A stretch of 64,000 nt of DNA from Arthrobacter gandavensis (GCF_009192735.1 NZ_VTFU01000003.1:124001-188000); one strand, 5' to 3'. Shown: positions 37,036 to 47,311, counted from the first letter of the stretch. Numbers and translations are program-made. The notes: generated by a model not told the origin, from the letters alone.

Positions 37036-37089
37036 ACAACGACGGCGGCCGGCACCTCCCCGTGGGAAGGCACCGGCCGCCGCCGTCGT
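37036..37089 (-). terminator. Hairpin copy 2, terminator of the SRPBCC gene
   Basis: Nearly the same GGCCGGTGCCTTCC-type hairpin as copy 1 but on the opposite strand, 18 nt past the SRPBCC stop. On the minus strand it ends GCCGTCGTTGTAG. The ribosome site of the GNAT gene starts just after it. Confidence 0.6.
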
Positions 37090-37106
37090 GCATGTGTTGG
37101 AAGAAA

Positions 37107-37574
37107 CTAGGCCCCGGAGACTCCGGCGGCGAGCTTGTTCAGCGACTCCTCAAGGTCATCCTTGGACACCATCGGGAAGGACACCTTCTTCAGCGTCTCC
37201 TTGTCGGTGACGTTGGACCAGTCATAGGTCAGCGTCACTTCGGTGGAGTCCGGGCCCTGGGGTTCCAGTTCCCAGACCCACTGCCAGCCCTTGGGCTCGG
37301 TGCCGGCCGGAGCCGTCTGCCAGGCCAAGAGCTTGTTGTGGTCATACCCGGTGACGTGGTTTTCCGTCTGGTAGTCGCCCATTTTTTCGTTGTTCATGTT
37401 CATGGTGAAGACCTGCCCGGAGGCGGTGATGCGGTCGGTCTTCTCGTCCGAGATCACCATGCCGGAGCCGTCCAGCTCGGGATGGCGCTCGGGGTTGGAC
37501 AGGAGGTTGAAAATGTCTGCTGCTGAAGCGTCGATGATTCGTGAGACAACAACACTGCTCTGATCAGTGGTCAA
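37107..37574 (-). CDS. SRPBCC-family (START-like) protein
   Basis: A 155-residue polyketide cyclase/START-fold protein: VVVSRIIDASAADIFNLLSNPERHPELDGSG opens the helix-grip fold and VWELEPQGPDSTEVTLTYDW lies in the beta sheet. Such proteins bind hydrophobic ligands; no specific role can be read. TTG 37574 was chosen because AAGGAG lies 6 nt upstream and the fold starts right after; the longer frame overlaps the phosphoketolase stop. It lies 43 nt downstream of the phosphoketolase gene on the same strand. Confidence 0.85.
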   Translation of the reverse strand: MTTDQSSVVVSRIIDASAADIFNLLSNPERHPELDGSGMVISDEKTDRITASGQVFTMNMNNEKMGDYQTENHVTGYDHNKLLAWQTAPAGTEPKGWQWVWELEPQGPDSTEVTLTYDWSNVTDKETLKKVSFPMVSKDDLEESLNKLAAGVSGA

Positions 37575-37617
37575 TGAACTCTCCTTCGATAGATGGATAG
37601 TACGTACCGTCCGCGGG

Positions 37618-40089
37618 TCAGTCCGTGGTCTGCTCCGAGGCTTCCTGCAGTTCCCAGCCGGTGATGTACGGCGGGTCCTGCCCTTCGTCCCGGGTGTACT
37701 GCCGGCAGCGTGCCCGTTCATCCTGCAGCCACTGCCGGAAACCGGCCTGCGTTGATCCCAGCGACGCTACCCGGTCCAGCACGTCGATGGCCAACTGGAA
37801 CCGGTCGATCTGGTTCAGCATCGCCATGTCGAACGGCGTGGTGGTGGTGCCCTCTTCCTTGTAGCCGCGCACGTGCAAATTGCCGTGATTGGTGCGCCGG
37901 TAGGTCAGCCGGTGGATCAGCCACGGATAACCGTGGTAAGCGAAAATGACGGGCTTGTCCTGAGTGAAAAGGGTGTCGAAATCCCTGTCAGAAAGCCCGT
38001 GCGGGTGCTCCGCCTCATCCTGCAGCCGCATCAGGTCCACCACGTTGACCACCCGGATTTTCAGCTCCGGCAGGTGCTCCTTCAGCAGGGCGGCGGCGGC
38101 CACGGTTTCCAGGGTGGGCACGTCGCCGGCGCAGGCCATGACGACGTCGGGATCGGTCTTTTCCCCCGGTCCTGCGGTTTCGCTGCCGGCGAAGTCCCAG
38201 ATGCCGATGCCGCGCTGAACATGCAGCAGCGCCTCCTCCGGATTCAGCCATGCCGGTGTGGGCTGCTTGCCGGACACCACCACGTTCACGCGGTCCCGGG
38301 TGCCCAGGATGTGCCGGGTAACGGCGAGCATGGTGTTCACGTCCGGCGGCAGGTACACCCGGATGACGTCGGCCTTTTTGTTCACCACGTGGTCAATGAA
38401 GCCCGGGTCCTGGTGCGAGAACCCGTTGTGGTCCTGCTGCCAGACGTGGCTGGACAGCAGGTAGTTCAGCGACGCCACCGGCTGCCGCCAGGACAGCCCG
38501 CGGCTGACCTTCAGCCACTTGGCGTGCTGGTTGAACATTGAATCCACAATGTGGACAAAGGCCTCGTAGCAGTTGAAGACCCCGTGCCGGCCAGTAAGCA
38601 GGTAGCCCTCCAGCCAGCCCTCACAGAGGTGCTCGGAGAGGACTTCCGCCACCCGGCCGCTGCGGGCGAGGTTTTCATCGATCTCGTCGATGCGCTGCTG
38701 CCAGGCTTTGTCCGTCACCTCGTACACGGCCTGCAGCCGGTTTGAGGCCGTCTCGTCCGGTCCGAAGATCCGGAAGTTGGAGGGGTTCCTGGAAATGACG
38801 TCCCGCAGGTAGCCGCCGGCGGTGATCATCGGCGAGATCCGCTGCGTCCCGGGTTTCTCAACGTCCACGGCGTGGTCGGAGTATGCCGGAAGTGCCAGGT
38901 CCTGCAGCAGGCGGCCGCCGTTCGCGTACGGGGTGGCACTCATCCGCAGGTCCCCCGCCGGTGCCAGGGCGGCGACTTCCGCGCGAAGCCGGCCGGCGTC
39001 GTCGAACAGTTCCTCCGGCCGGTAGGAGGCCAGCCACTGTTCCAGCTGCGCGAGGTGCTCGGGATTGTCGTGGATTTCGGACAGCGGCACCTGGTGCGCG
39101 CGCCAGGTGCCCTCCACCTGCTTGCCGTCCACCACGGTGGGTCCGGTCCAGCCCTTGGGCGAGCGGAGGATGATCATCGGCCAGCGCGGGGCGTGGACTG
39201 CTTCCTTGTCCAGGCGACTCCCAGCATCCGGAGCGTCGGCGGGCACGGCGGTGCGTTCCCCGGAGCGGTAGGGCGCCTGGATGGCGTCGATTTCCGCCAG
39301 GCATGCCTCCAGCGCTTCGGCAAAGTCGGCGTGCGCCTGCGCCGTCGATGCGGGGTCCTCCACCGTGACGAGGTACGGGTGGTACCCGTACCCCTCCATC
39401 AGTTTCACCAGCTGTTCTTCGGGCATCCGCGCCAGGATGGTGGGGTTGGCAATCTTGTAACCGTTCAGGTGCAGGATGGGCAGCACGGCGCCGTCCACTG
39501 CCGGGTCGAGGAAACTGTTGGAGTGCCAGCTGGCGGCCAGCGGGCCGGTTTCCGCCTCCCCGTCGCCAATCACGGTGGCGGCGATCAGGTTCGGGTTGTC
39601 GAACACCGCGCCGTAGGCGTGGGCCAGGGAATAGCCCAGCTCGCCGCCCTCGTGGATGGAGCCGGGGGTTTCCGGGGCGGCGTGGCTGGGCACGCCGCCG
39701 GGGTAGGAGAACTGCTTGAAGAGCGTCCGCAGGCCGTCCTCGTCCTTGCCCACGTGGCTGTAAATCTCCGAGTACGTGCCCTCAAGCCAGGCGTTGGCGA
39801 CGTTGGCGGGGCCGCCGTGGCCGGGTCCGGTGATGAACAGGACTTCCCGCTCCTGCTCGCGGATCAGCCGGTTCAGGTGGGCGTAAATGAAGTTCAGGCC
39901 CGGCGTGGTGCCCCAGTGTCCCAGCAGCCGGGCCTTCACATCCTTTTTATCCAGGGGCCGGCGCAGCAGCGGGTTGTCCCGCAGATAGATTTGCCCGGCG
40001 GAGAGGTAGTTGGCGGCGCGCCACCACGTGTCCACGTCGGTCAGGGTCTCGCTCAGGGGTTGTTCCGGTGCTGCTGGCGCAGAGGTCAT
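37618..40089 (-). CDS. xfp: Xylulose-5-phosphate/fructose-6-phosphate phosphoketolase
   Basis: A TPP-dependent enzyme that splits xylulose 5-phosphate (and often fructose 6-phosphate) with phosphate to acetyl phosphate plus a triose or tetrose phosphate. The 823-residue protein shows the family blocks [46 protein letters not shown], and TPP-binding [23 protein letters not shown] and YHGYPWLIH follow. No ackA or pta lies next to it. AAGGAGG precedes the ATG by 6 nt. It follows ligD on the same strand with a 100-nt gap. Confidence 0.95.
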   Translation of the reverse strand: MTSAPAAPEQPLSETLTDVDTWWRAANYLSAGQIYLRDNPLLRRPLDKKDVKARLLGHWGTTPGLNFIYAHLNRLIREQEREVLFITGPGHGGPANVANAWLEGTYSEIYSHVGKDEDGLRTLFKQFSYPGGVPSHAAPETPGSIHEGGELGYSLAHAYGAVFDNPNLIAATVIGDGEAETGPLAASWHSNSFLDPAVDGAVLPILHLNGYKIANPTILARMPEEQLVKLMEGYGYHPYLVTVEDPASTAQAHADFAEALEACLAEIDAIQAPYRSGERTAVPADAPDAGSRLDKEAVHAPRWPMIILRSPKGWTGPTVVDGKQVEGTWRAHQVPLSEIHDNPEHLAQLEQWLASYRPEELFDDAGRLRAEVAALAPAGDLRMSATPYANGGRLLQDLALPAYSDHAVDVEKPGTQRISPMITAGGYLRDVISRNPSNFRIFGPDETASNRLQAVYEVTDKAWQQRIDEIDENLARSGRVAEVLSEHLCEGWLEGYLLTGRHGVFNCYEAFVHIVDSMFNQHAKWLKVSRGLSWRQPVASLNYLLSSHVWQQDHNGFSHQDPGFIDHVVNKKADVIRVYLPPDVNTMLAVTRHILGTRDRVNVVVSGKQPTPAWLNPEEALLHVQRGIGIWDFAGSETAGPGEKTDPDVVMACAGDVPTLETVAAAALLKEHLPELKIRVVNVVDLMRLQDEAEHPHGLSDRDFDTLFTQDKPVIFAYHGYPWLIHRLTYRRTNHGNLHVRGYKEEGTTTTPFDMAMLNQIDRFQLAIDVLDRVASLGSTQAGFRQWLQDERARCRQYTRDEGQDPPYITGWELQEASEQTTD

Positions 40090-40189
40090 GCGGTGCCTCC
40101 TTGGCGGGGTTGATTCAGCGGGATCGGTTCAGCGGGATTTACGACGGCGGAATTGTCCGGACAGACGACGGCGGTGGTTTCGGGGTGTG

Positions 40190-42817
40190 TCAGGGGGTCT
40201 CCACCACCACGTCGGAGGGTTTTTTGTCCGGGCGCAGTCCGCGCCAGGCGGGATGGCGCAGCTTGCCGGTGCCGGTGCGTTCGGAGTAGGTCACCTCGCC
40301 CACGAGCACCGGGCGGACCCACTGCGCGTCGGAGGCGTCGGCGCCGGGCACGCCGTCCAGCGGAGGGGTTTTCCGGGCCAGTTTCTTGAGCTTGCCGCCC
40401 ACCAGCGCCAGGTCACGTTCGGTGAGCCCGGAGCCCACCCGGCCAATGTAGGCGAGGTCGTGCCCGTCCGGCACAGCGACGAGCAGGGAGCCGATCTTGG
40501 ACGCCCGGTTCCCCTTGCCCGGACGCCAGCCCACAATCACCACTTCCTGGGTGAAGGAGTTCTTGAGCTTGATCCAGCTCTTCGACCGGCGGCCGGCGGA
40601 ATACGTGCTGTCCAGCCGCTTGGCCATCACCCCTTCAAGCCCGAGTTCCCTGCTGGAATCCACCGCCTCGTCCATGGACATCTCCAGTGCCGGCGGAACC
40701 TGGACGTGCCCGTCCTCTCCGGCCGGTTCCACCGCCTCCTGCAGGATTTCCCGGCGCTGGGTGTACGGCAGCTCCAGCAGGGAATTTCCGTCCAGCCACA
40801 GCAGGTCAAAGAGCATCAGATGCACGGGAGTCCGAGCTGCGGCGGCGTCAATGTCACGCTTTTTCGTCAGGTGCATCCGGGGTTGCAGCAGCCCGAAGTC
40901 CGGACGCCCGGCCTTGTTGATGGCGATGATCTCGCCGTCGAGCACGGCCCGCTCACCGTTCAGGTGCCGGCCCAGTTCCTGCAGTTCGGGATAGGCGGCG
41001 GTCATGTCGTTGCCGTTGCGGCTGATCAGGCGGGTTCCCTCCGGCGTCACGTACACGACCGCGCGCACACCGTCCCACTTCATTTCGAAGCCCCACTCGT
41101 CGTCGTCGTTCACGTCCGCCCGGGTGCCCAGCGTGGCGAGCATGGGTTCGATGGACGGCACGCCGTGTTCGGCGGCGTCGGCGGCCACCGCCTTCACCAC
41201 CGCTGAGGCATCCGGAAGTGCCTCCCGGGACGCGGGGGCCGCAGCGGCGGCGGCCACCGTTTCCTCCGGCGACGCCGAGACCGCCTCCGGCTTCGACCCG
41301 GCTTCGGCCTGCCCGTCCGTGTCGGGGGCCTGCCCGTCCGAGTCGGAGGCCTGCCCGTCCGAGTCGGGCTCCGCAGCGGGCTGATGCTTCATCAAATGGA
41401 TGAGCCAGTTGTTGGCTCCGCCCTTGCCCCCGGTGTGGATCAGCGCGAACCGCCGCACCGCGCCCCCTTCAGAGGCGAGTCCGCCGTCGGGCTGTCCGTG
41501 CAGCACCGCGATGACTTCCTTGCCGTCGCGCCATTTTTCCTTCTCGTACGTTCCGTGGTCCCAAATCCGGACTTCCCCGGCACCGTACTCGCCCTTGGGG
41601 ATGGTGCCTTCAAAACTGCCGTAATCCAACGGATGGTCCTCGGTCTGGACGGCCAGATGGTTCTTGTCCGGGGAATCCGGCGGCCCCTTCGGCAGCGCCC
41701 AGGAAACCAGGACGCCGTCGTGCTCGAGCCGGAAATCCCAATGCAGGCGCCGGGCGTGGTGTTCCTGGATCACAAAGCTGTTGCCCTCCGAGGGTTCGGC
41801 GGGTTCCTCCGGCACCGGTTCCGGAGTCTTGGCGGCATCACGCATGCTGCGGTACTTGCTGAGCCGGTCGGCGGCGGCTTCATCCTCGCCGAGCACATCG
41901 GCGTCCACTTCGCCGGAGCTCATCCCCGCCAGCAGGTCGCCGTCGCCGGCCAGCCGCTGCATCACCTCTTCGTAGTCCAGCTGTGCCAGGCCCGGGTCTT
42001 CCAGCTCTTCCCAGGTCCGCGGAGCGGCAACCGTCGGGGTGAACCGTCCGCGCAGGGAATACGGACAGATCGTGGTCTTGTTCCGGTGGTTCTGGCTCCA
42101 GTCCAGCAGGACCTTCCCGGTGCGCCGGGACTTCTTCATATCGGACACCACCAGGTCCGGATGGTCCGCTTCCAGCGCCCGGGCCAGCTCATGGGCCACT
42201 GCGCTGACCTCGTCGGAGGTCTGCCGGCCGTCCAGGCCCGCGTAGAGGTGGATGCCCTTGGATCCGCTGGTAACAGGGCGGGCGTCGAGGCCCATGTCGG
42301 CGAGGATGCCGCGGGCCAGCCGCGCCACTTCGGCGCACTGGGCCAGGTCCGCGCCGTCCCCGGGGTCCAGGTCCAGCACCAGCCGGTCGGGGTTGTTGAT
42401 CTTTCCGCGCGGGCCAAACCGCCATTGGGGAACATGGAGTTCCAAAGCGGCGCTCTGGGCCAGCCAGGTGAGCGTGGCCAGGTCATTGACGAGGGGATAG
42501 ATGTTGGTGGAGCTCTTATGTTCGATCGAGAAACGCTTCACCCAAGTGGGAGCGGAGGTATCAATATTCTTTTGGAAAAAGACCTGTCCGGGCTCCTGCG
42601 GAGTTCCCACCCCGTGCACCCAGCGCTTCCGCGTGCACGGACGGTCGCGGGAGTACGGCAGCAGCGCCTCGGCCACGGCGGCGTAATACGCCAGGACCTC
42701 CGCCTTGGTGGTTCCGGTTTCCGGATAGAGCACCTTGTCCAAGTTGGTCAGCCGCAGCCGGTGGCCGTCCACATTCACGGTTTCCTGCTGCTTCAGACCC
42801 GCTCCACTGCTCGCCAT
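40190..42817 (-). CDS. ligD: Multifunctional NHEJ DNA ligase LigD (polymerase-phosphoesterase-ligase)
   Basis: Repairs double-strand breaks with Ku. Domains in order: primase-like polymerase (about 15-290; metal motif LVLDLDPGDG), 3'-phosphoesterase (about 340-480; HARRLHWDFRLEHDGVLVSWALPKG), and ATP-dependent ligase (about 565-870; catalytic Lys in FEMKWDGVRAVV, then VGSGLTERDL). This Pol-PE-Lig order is the mycobacterial type. The PE-Lig linker is low complexity, with three seven-residue repeats. The partner gene ku is not adjacent but starts about 21 kb away in the same window. ATG start. Confidence 0.96.
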   Translation of the reverse strand: MASSGAGLKQQETVNVDGHRLRLTNLDKVLYPETGTTKAEVLAYYAAVAEALLPYSRDRPCTRKRWVHGVGTPQEPGQVFFQKNIDTSAPTWVKRFSIEHKSSTNIYPLVNDLATLTWLAQSAALELHVPQWRFGPRGKINNPDRLVLDLDPGDGADLAQCAEVARLARGILADMGLDARPVTSGSKGIHLYAGLDGRQTSDEVSAVAHELARALEADHPDLVVSDMKKSRRTGKVLLDWSQNHRNKTTICPYSLRGRFTPTVAAPRTWEELEDPGLAQLDYEEVMQRLAGDGDLLAGMSSGEVDADVLGEDEAAADRLSKYRSMRDAAKTPEPVPEEPAEPSEGNSFVIQEHHARRLHWDFRLEHDGVLVSWALPKGPPDSPDKNHLAVQTEDHPLDYGSFEGTIPKGEYGAGEVRIWDHGTYEKEKWRDGKEVIAVLHGQPDGGLASEGGAVRRFALIHTGGKGGANNWLIHLMKHQPAAEPDSDGQASDSDGQAPDTDGQAEAGSKPEAVSASPEETVAAAAAAPASREALPDASAVVKAVAADAAEHGVPSIEPMLATLGTRADVNDDDEWGFEMKWDGVRAVVYVTPEGTRLISRNGNDMTAAYPELQELGRHLNGERAVLDGEIIAINKAGRPDFGLLQPRMHLTKKRDIDAAAARTPVHLMLFDLLWLDGNSLLELPYTQRREILQEAVEPAGEDGHVQVPPALEMSMDEAVDSSRELGLEGVMAKRLDSTYSAGRRSKSWIKLKNSFTQEVVIVGWRPGKGNRASKIGSLLVAVPDGHDLAYIGRVGSGLTERDLALVGGKLKKLARKTPPLDGVPGADASDAQWVRPVLVGEVTYSERTGTGKLRHPAWRGLRPDKKPSDVVVETP
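41305..41367 (-). repeat. Three 21-bp tandem repeats in the LigD linker
   Basis: Consecutive 21-nt units share GGCCTGCCCGTCCG plus a GTCGG end and encode repeated (A/P)DSDGQ-type heptads between the phosphoesterase and ligase domains. The number of units may vary between strains. Confidence 0.85.
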
Positions 42818-42939
42818 GGTCCCTAGTCTTACCGGGATTACCGGCCGATTTCCACTATTTGTCAGTCTGCTGAGGGAATTACGCCAAGGGCGTTCCGGGC
42901 ACTATCGGCTCCGGGGAACGAACTGTGTATGTTGGGAAA

Positions 42940-44418
42940 ATGAGTGAGCCACAGCGGGTTTTGGTAACGGGTGCAACGGGCTACATTGGCGGGCGGCTGG
43001 TTCCGCTCCTGATTCAGGACGGACACAAAGTGCGCGTCCTGGTCCGGTCCCCGGAGAAGCTCAATGATGTGCCGTGGCATGACGACGTCGAGATTGTCCA
43101 GGGTGACCTGACGGACAAGGACTCCGTGGCGTCCGCCATGGCTGACACTGACACCGTGTACTTCCTGGTTCATTCCATGGCCTCCGGCAAGGGTTTCGCC
43201 GCCCAGGAGCAGGACATCGCCCACATCGTGGCCAAGGCCGCCGAGGAGGCCGGCGTTTCGCGGATCGTCTACCTGGGCGGCCTGCATCCGGAGGGTGAGC
43301 TGTCCCCCCACATGCGTTCCCGCACCGAGGTGGGGCGGATCCTGCTCGAGGGCAAGGTTCCCGCCGTCGTCTACCAGGCCGGGGTGGTCATTGGGTCCGG
43401 TTCGGCGTCGTTCGAGATGATCCGGCACCTGACCGAAACCCTGCCGGTGATGCCGGCTCCGAGCTGGGTGCGCCGCAGGATCGAGCCCATCGCCATCCGC
43501 GACGTGCTGCATTACCTGGTCCGCGCCGTCGACCTCCCCGCGGACATCAACCGCACCTTCGACATCGGCTCCCGCGAAGTGCTGACCTACGCCGAGATCA
43601 TGAACGGGTACGCCGAGGAAGCCGGGCTGCCCCGGCGCCGGATTTACGCCCTGCCGCTGCCCGCGCCGCGGCTGGCCGGCATGTGGGTGGCCCTGGTGAC
43701 CCCCATTCCGCGGTCCATGTCGCTGCCGCTGGTCGAATCCCTCCAGCACGACGCCGTGGCCAAGGAACACGACATCGACCAGTACCTGCCCCTGCCCGAC
43801 GGCGGACTCACCGGCTATTCGGAGGCGGTCAAGCGGGCGCTGGGCAAGGAGAAGCGCGGCGAAGTGGAAACCACCTGGGCCGGGGCATCACCGGCGGCGG
43901 ACGAAGCCTCGTCGCCGCTGCCGAGTGACCCGGACTGGGCCGGGCAAACGGTGTACGTGGACTCCCGCCAGCGCCGGTCAGCCGTTGCTCCGGAGCATGT
44001 GTGGAAGGTGATTGAGGGCATCGGCGGCAAGAACGGATGGTATTCGCTGCCCATGGCCTGGGCTATCCGCGGCGTGCTGGACAAGACCGTGGGCGGGGCG
44101 GGGCTGACCCGCGGCCGGCGGAACCCCACCACCCTGTTCACCGGCGACGTCGTGGACTGGTGGCGGGTGGAGCTCCTGGAGCGCGGAAGCCTGCTGCGGC
44201 TGCGCGCCGAAATGCGCGTTCCAGGCAAGGCCTGGCTGGAGCTGCGGGTGGACCCCGACGGCGACGGGAGCCTGTACCGGCAGCGGGCCATTTACTTCCC
44301 CAAGGGGCTGGGCGGAAAACTGTATTGGTGGCTGATCGCCCCGTTCCATGGCCTGATTTTCCCGTCCATGGCCAAGAACATCACCAAGCACGCCGCCCGG
44401 CTGGCCGAAGAGACCTGA
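42940..44418 (+). CDS. NAD(P)-binding epimerase-like protein with DUF2867
   Basis: A 492-residue two-domain protein. The N-terminal atypical SDR/NmrA-like fold begins RVLVTGATGYIGGRLVPLL (about residues 6-24) and includes YFLVHSMASG and YLGGLHPEG. The C-terminal third (WKVIEGIGGKNGWYSLPMAWAIRGVLDKTVGG ... WWRVELLERGSLLRLRAEMRVPGKAWLEL) matches DUF2867, an SRPBCC-like domain. This fusion is widespread and of unknown function. ATG 42940 was chosen, GGGA close upstream. It is divergent from ligD and converges on the next gene with stops 1 nt apart. Confidence 0.85.
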   Translation: MSEPQRVLVTGATGYIGGRLVPLLIQDGHKVRVLVRSPEKLNDVPWHDDVEIVQGDLTDKDSVASAMADTDTVYFLVHSMASGKGFAAQEQDIAHIVAKAAEEAGVSRIVYLGGLHPEGELSPHMRSRTEVGRILLEGKVPAVVYQAGVVIGSGSASFEMIRHLTETLPVMPAPSWVRRRIEPIAIRDVLHYLVRAVDLPADINRTFDIGSREVLTYAEIMNGYAEEAGLPRRRIYALPLPAPRLAGMWVALVTPIPRSMSLPLVESLQHDAVAKEHDIDQYLPLPDGGLTGYSEAVKRALGKEKRGEVETTWAGASPAADEASSPLPSDPDWAGQTVYVDSRQRRSAVAPEHVWKVIEGIGGKNGWYSLPMAWAIRGVLDKTVGGAGLTRGRRNPTTLFTGDVVDWWRVELLERGSLLRLRAEMRVPGKAWLELRVDPDGDGSLYRQRAIYFPKGLGGKLYWWLIAPFHGLIFPSMAKNITKHAARLAEET

Positions 44419-44419
44419 G

Positions 44420-45937
44420 TCAGGCCTCCACGGAAACGGGTTCCGGTCCCCCGGTGAAACGCAGGACGGAGATCCGCGGGGGCTCCGCGGGCGAGAGGTG
44501 GATTTCACAGCCGAGTTGTCCGTGCTGCGTGGGTATCTTCCACTGCAGGACACAGCCGGAGGCGTCAGCCGTTGTTCCGGGCAGGTCAGCGGTGCCGGGA
44601 GGAACCGGCGGTCCCAGTGCTTCGAGGATCCCGGCCAGGCGGTTCCTGCGTTCCTCGAACGGCACGTCCAGCTCCACATTCCCGGCAAACAGCGCCCGCA
44701 GGGTCCGTTCCGATGCGGTGTCCCGGTTCCGGACGAAGGCCTCAACGGCTGCCCTGGCTGCCTCCAGCTCCGGCCAGGGCAGCGCCGCGGGCGGTTCCGC
44801 GCGTTGGATGAGCTGCGGGGAATGACGCGCCGTGCCGGTCCGGCCGGCACCGATCAGCAGGTCCAAGGCTTGGCGGACCGGCGCCCCGACCCGCGAATAG
44901 GCGGCATTCTCGAAGCCCAGCGCGACGCTTCCCGACGGCGGATGCCAGCACATGTGGGCACTGTAGCCGGGGTACCCGCCGGAGTGGGAAATGATTCTTC
45001 CGGTCCGGGGCACGTCCTCCACCCGGACGCCAAAGCCGTAACCGCGGACCAGCCCCGGCGGATCCCCGGGCAGTGGAGGGCAGACAGTGTGGATCTGCTG
45101 CATCTCCCGGCGCACCCGGCGCGGAAGCGGCGAATCAGGGAGGGTGCCGAGGCCGGGGCCAAACCCCTCACCCAGCCAGCGGATCCACCGCTCCAGGTCG
45201 GAAATGGTGCTGAACAGGCCGCCAATGGCTGAAAAAGCGCCCGGTGGACTGAGCGGCTGGGGCTCCCATCCGGCGGGCGCCTTCCGGTAGCCCACAGCAA
45301 CGGGAACCGGCAGCGCGGAGTCGAAGCCGGTGTGGTGCAGTCCCAGCGGGTGCAACAGGGCACTGATAATGAACTGCCGGTAGTCCTGTCCGGCAACGGT
45401 CTCAATGACGCGGCCCAGCAGGGCATAGCCAAGGTTGGAGTACCCGAACATTTTCCCCGGCGGGCGGACCGGGCGCAGGCCCGCGGCCAGCATGTCGTCA
45501 AAGTCCTCCCGGGCCAGCGCTTCAAGGCGGTCCGCCCAGGGATTATCGGCCGGGAACCCTGAGGTCATGGCGAGGAGCATTCGAAGGGTCATTGGTCCGG
45601 ACCCGGTCCCGGAGACGGGCACGGGGCCGGTCAGGCGCAGCCGTGGCAGGAAGGCCCGGACGTCCTCGTCAAGGTCAAGCAGCCCGGCCCCGCGCAGGCA
45701 GAGGATGCCGGCGGCCGTGAAGCTCTTGGTGCAGGAGGCAATCCTGAAGGCGGTATCGGGGGTCGGCGCCGTATCCGGAGCCGACTCGTCGATGGTTCCG
45801 AACATGCCGTCCACCTGCAGGGCCTCCCGCCCGCCGCTGGCTTCACCGGCTGCCCGGACAGCGAGCGCGGGGCTTGCCCCCTGGGCAAAGCGCTCTGCAA
45901 AAAGGGCAGCCAGCCGCCGGGCCGGCCCGTCAGACAC
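44420..45937 (-). CDS. Beta-lactamase-fold serine hydrolase
   Basis: A 505-residue class C beta-lactamase/PBP-like protein. Nucleophile box is SCTK (Ser68-Lys71), the second box YSN in FGYSNLGYALLGRV, the third HSGG in RIISHSGGYPGYSAHM. The ~120-residue C-terminal extension after the hydrolase domain holds a possible lipocalin-like or PbpX-type end domain. No signal peptide is seen, so it may act on peptides in the cytoplasm. The GTG start overlaps the M20 peptidase stop by 8 nt, suggesting a shared pathway. Confidence 0.85.
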   Translation of the reverse strand: MSDGPARRLAALFAERFAQGASPALAVRAAGEASGGREALQVDGMFGTIDESAPDTAPTPDTAFRIASCTKSFTAAGILCLRGAGLLDLDEDVRAFLPRLRLTGPVPVSGTGSGPMTLRMLLAMTSGFPADNPWADRLEALAREDFDDMLAAGLRPVRPPGKMFGYSNLGYALLGRVIETVAGQDYRQFIISALLHPLGLHHTGFDSALPVPVAVGYRKAPAGWEPQPLSPPGAFSAIGGLFSTISDLERWIRWLGEGFGPGLGTLPDSPLPRRVRREMQQIHTVCPPLPGDPPGLVRGYGFGVRVEDVPRTGRIISHSGGYPGYSAHMCWHPPSGSVALGFENAAYSRVGAPVRQALDLLIGAGRTGTARHSPQLIQRAEPPAALPWPELEAARAAVEAFVRNRDTASERTLRALFAGNVELDVPFEERRNRLAGILEALGPPVPPGTADLPGTTADASGCVLQWKIPTQHGQLGCEIHLSPAEPPRISVLRFTGGPEPVSVEA

Positions 45938-47243
45938 TGGTCAGGAAGTCCTGCAGGATCAGCTGGCCGCCGCGGACCGCCGCGACCGGGACGCGTTCAT
46001 CCACACCGTGGACCCCCTGGATGGTCCGGCCCTCCGGATCGGTGGCCAGGGGAGCGAAGCCATAGCAGGAGATACCCAGCGGAGCGAAGGCTTTGGCGTC
46101 GGTTCCGCCGCCCATGCACATGGGCACCACCACGGCGTCGGGGTCATGGCGCAGCAGCGCATCCCGCATGGCGCTGAACCACGGCGAGTCGACCGGTGAC
46201 TGCACCGGAGGCTGGTGTGAGAGAAAGCTGGTGGTCACCTCCGGTCCCAGCAGCTGCCGGACCGTGGCCAGCGTTTCCTCTTCGGTTCCGGGCAGGCAGC
46301 GGATATCGATGTCGGCCTCAGCGACGCCCGGGATGACGTTCACCTTATAGCCGGCGCGCAGGACCGTCGGCGTCGCGGAGCAGCGCACTGTCACCCGCGC
46401 AACGGTTCCCGCTTCACCCATGGCGTCGATGGACGCTTCCACGCCGGCCTCCGAGTCCAGGTCCGCGGCATAGCCGAGCGCCGCCGTCGACTCCGCGATG
46501 TACCGGCGGACCACGGGGGTAAGGACCAGCGGCCAGGAATAGTTGTCGACCCGGGAGACCGCTTCAATAAGGTTGCTCACTGCGTTGACCGGAACGGGGC
46601 GGGAACCGTGCCCGGAAATACCCTCCGCCCGCACCCGAAGATGGAGGGTTCCGCGCTCTCCGGCGGCCACGGGATACAGGCGCACGGTCGAACCGTCCGC
46701 CGCCTCCAGGAGGGTGGCGTGGCCGCCGGACTCACCGATCGCCGCTTCGACGCCCGCAAAGAGTCCGGGATGTTCGGCGGCCAGCCAGAGGGCGCCGTAA
46801 TCTCCTTTGTCCTCCTCGTCCGCCACGAACGCCACCACGATGTCCCGGCGCGGCCGGATCCCCTCTTCCGCCCAGTTCAGCAGAGTGGCCAGGGTCATGG
46901 CAGCCATGTCCTTCATGTCTGCGGCACCGCGGCCGTAAATGTACCCGTCGGCGATGGTTCCGGCGAAGGGGTCCATGCTCCACTGCTCGGGTTCGGCCGG
47001 CACCACGTCAAGGTGGGCGTGGACAAGCAGCCCGGGGAGGGTGGGATCGGTTCCCTGCACCCGCACCACTACTGAGCTCCGTGTCTCCTCCGGACCCAAA
47101 AGCACGGCGTCGTAACCGGCTTCGGTGAGGTGGTTCAGGAGGTAGTCAGCGGCGGCGTGCTCACCGTTGCTTTTACCCTCCCCGTAATTGGAGGTGTCGA
47201 ACCGAATCAGTTCGGCACAGAGCAGGGCTGGGTCAACGGGCAC
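45930..47243 (-). CDS. M20-family metallopeptidase
   Basis: A cytoplasmic di-zinc peptidase or acyl-amino-acid hydrolase of 437 residues. Metal ligands and catalytic residues: His in LLVHAHLDVVP, Asp in GRGAADMKDMAAM, Glu-Glu in FVADEEDKGDYG, and a late MGGGTDAKAFAPLG. The EGISGHGSRPVPVNA segment marks the dimerisation domain. It probably trims di- or oligopeptides. GTG start with AAGGAG 5 nt upstream. It is divergent from the peptide ABC transporter operon and coupled to the beta-lactamase-like gene, which fits peptide catabolism. Confidence 0.92.
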   Translation of the reverse strand: MPVDPALLCAELIRFDTSNYGEGKSNGEHAAADYLLNHLTEAGYDAVLLGPEETRSSVVVRVQGTDPTLPGLLVHAHLDVVPAEPEQWSMDPFAGTIADGYIYGRGAADMKDMAAMTLATLLNWAEEGIRPRRDIVVAFVADEEDKGDYGALWLAAEHPGLFAGVEAAIGESGGHATLLEAADGSTVRLYPVAAGERGTLHLRVRAEGISGHGSRPVPVNAVSNLIEAVSRVDNYSWPLVLTPVVRRYIAESTAALGYAADLDSEAGVEASIDAMGEAGTVARVTVRCSATPTVLRAGYKVNVIPGVAEADIDIRCLPGTEEETLATVRQLLGPEVTTSFLSHQPPVQSPVDSPWFSAMRDALLRHDPDAVVVPMCMGGGTDAKAFAPLGISCYGFAPLATDPEGRTIQGVHGVDERVPVAAVRGGQLILQDFLTSV

Positions 47244-47311
47244 AGGCGCTCCTTAGCGTTTGGAGAAACAATAGCCGCTGGCCCGGCCAAAAATAAAGTA
47301 TTTTCCAGCCC

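Noticed and set aside
38872-40113. A 413-codon frame on the plus strand
   Set aside because: Antisense to the phosphoketolase gene, which has all family blocks.
40154-40163. Perfect palindrome TGTCCGGACA between ligD and the phosphoketolase gene
   Set aside because: It is short, in a GC-rich repeat-like gap, with no regulator nearby; a chance palindrome is likely.
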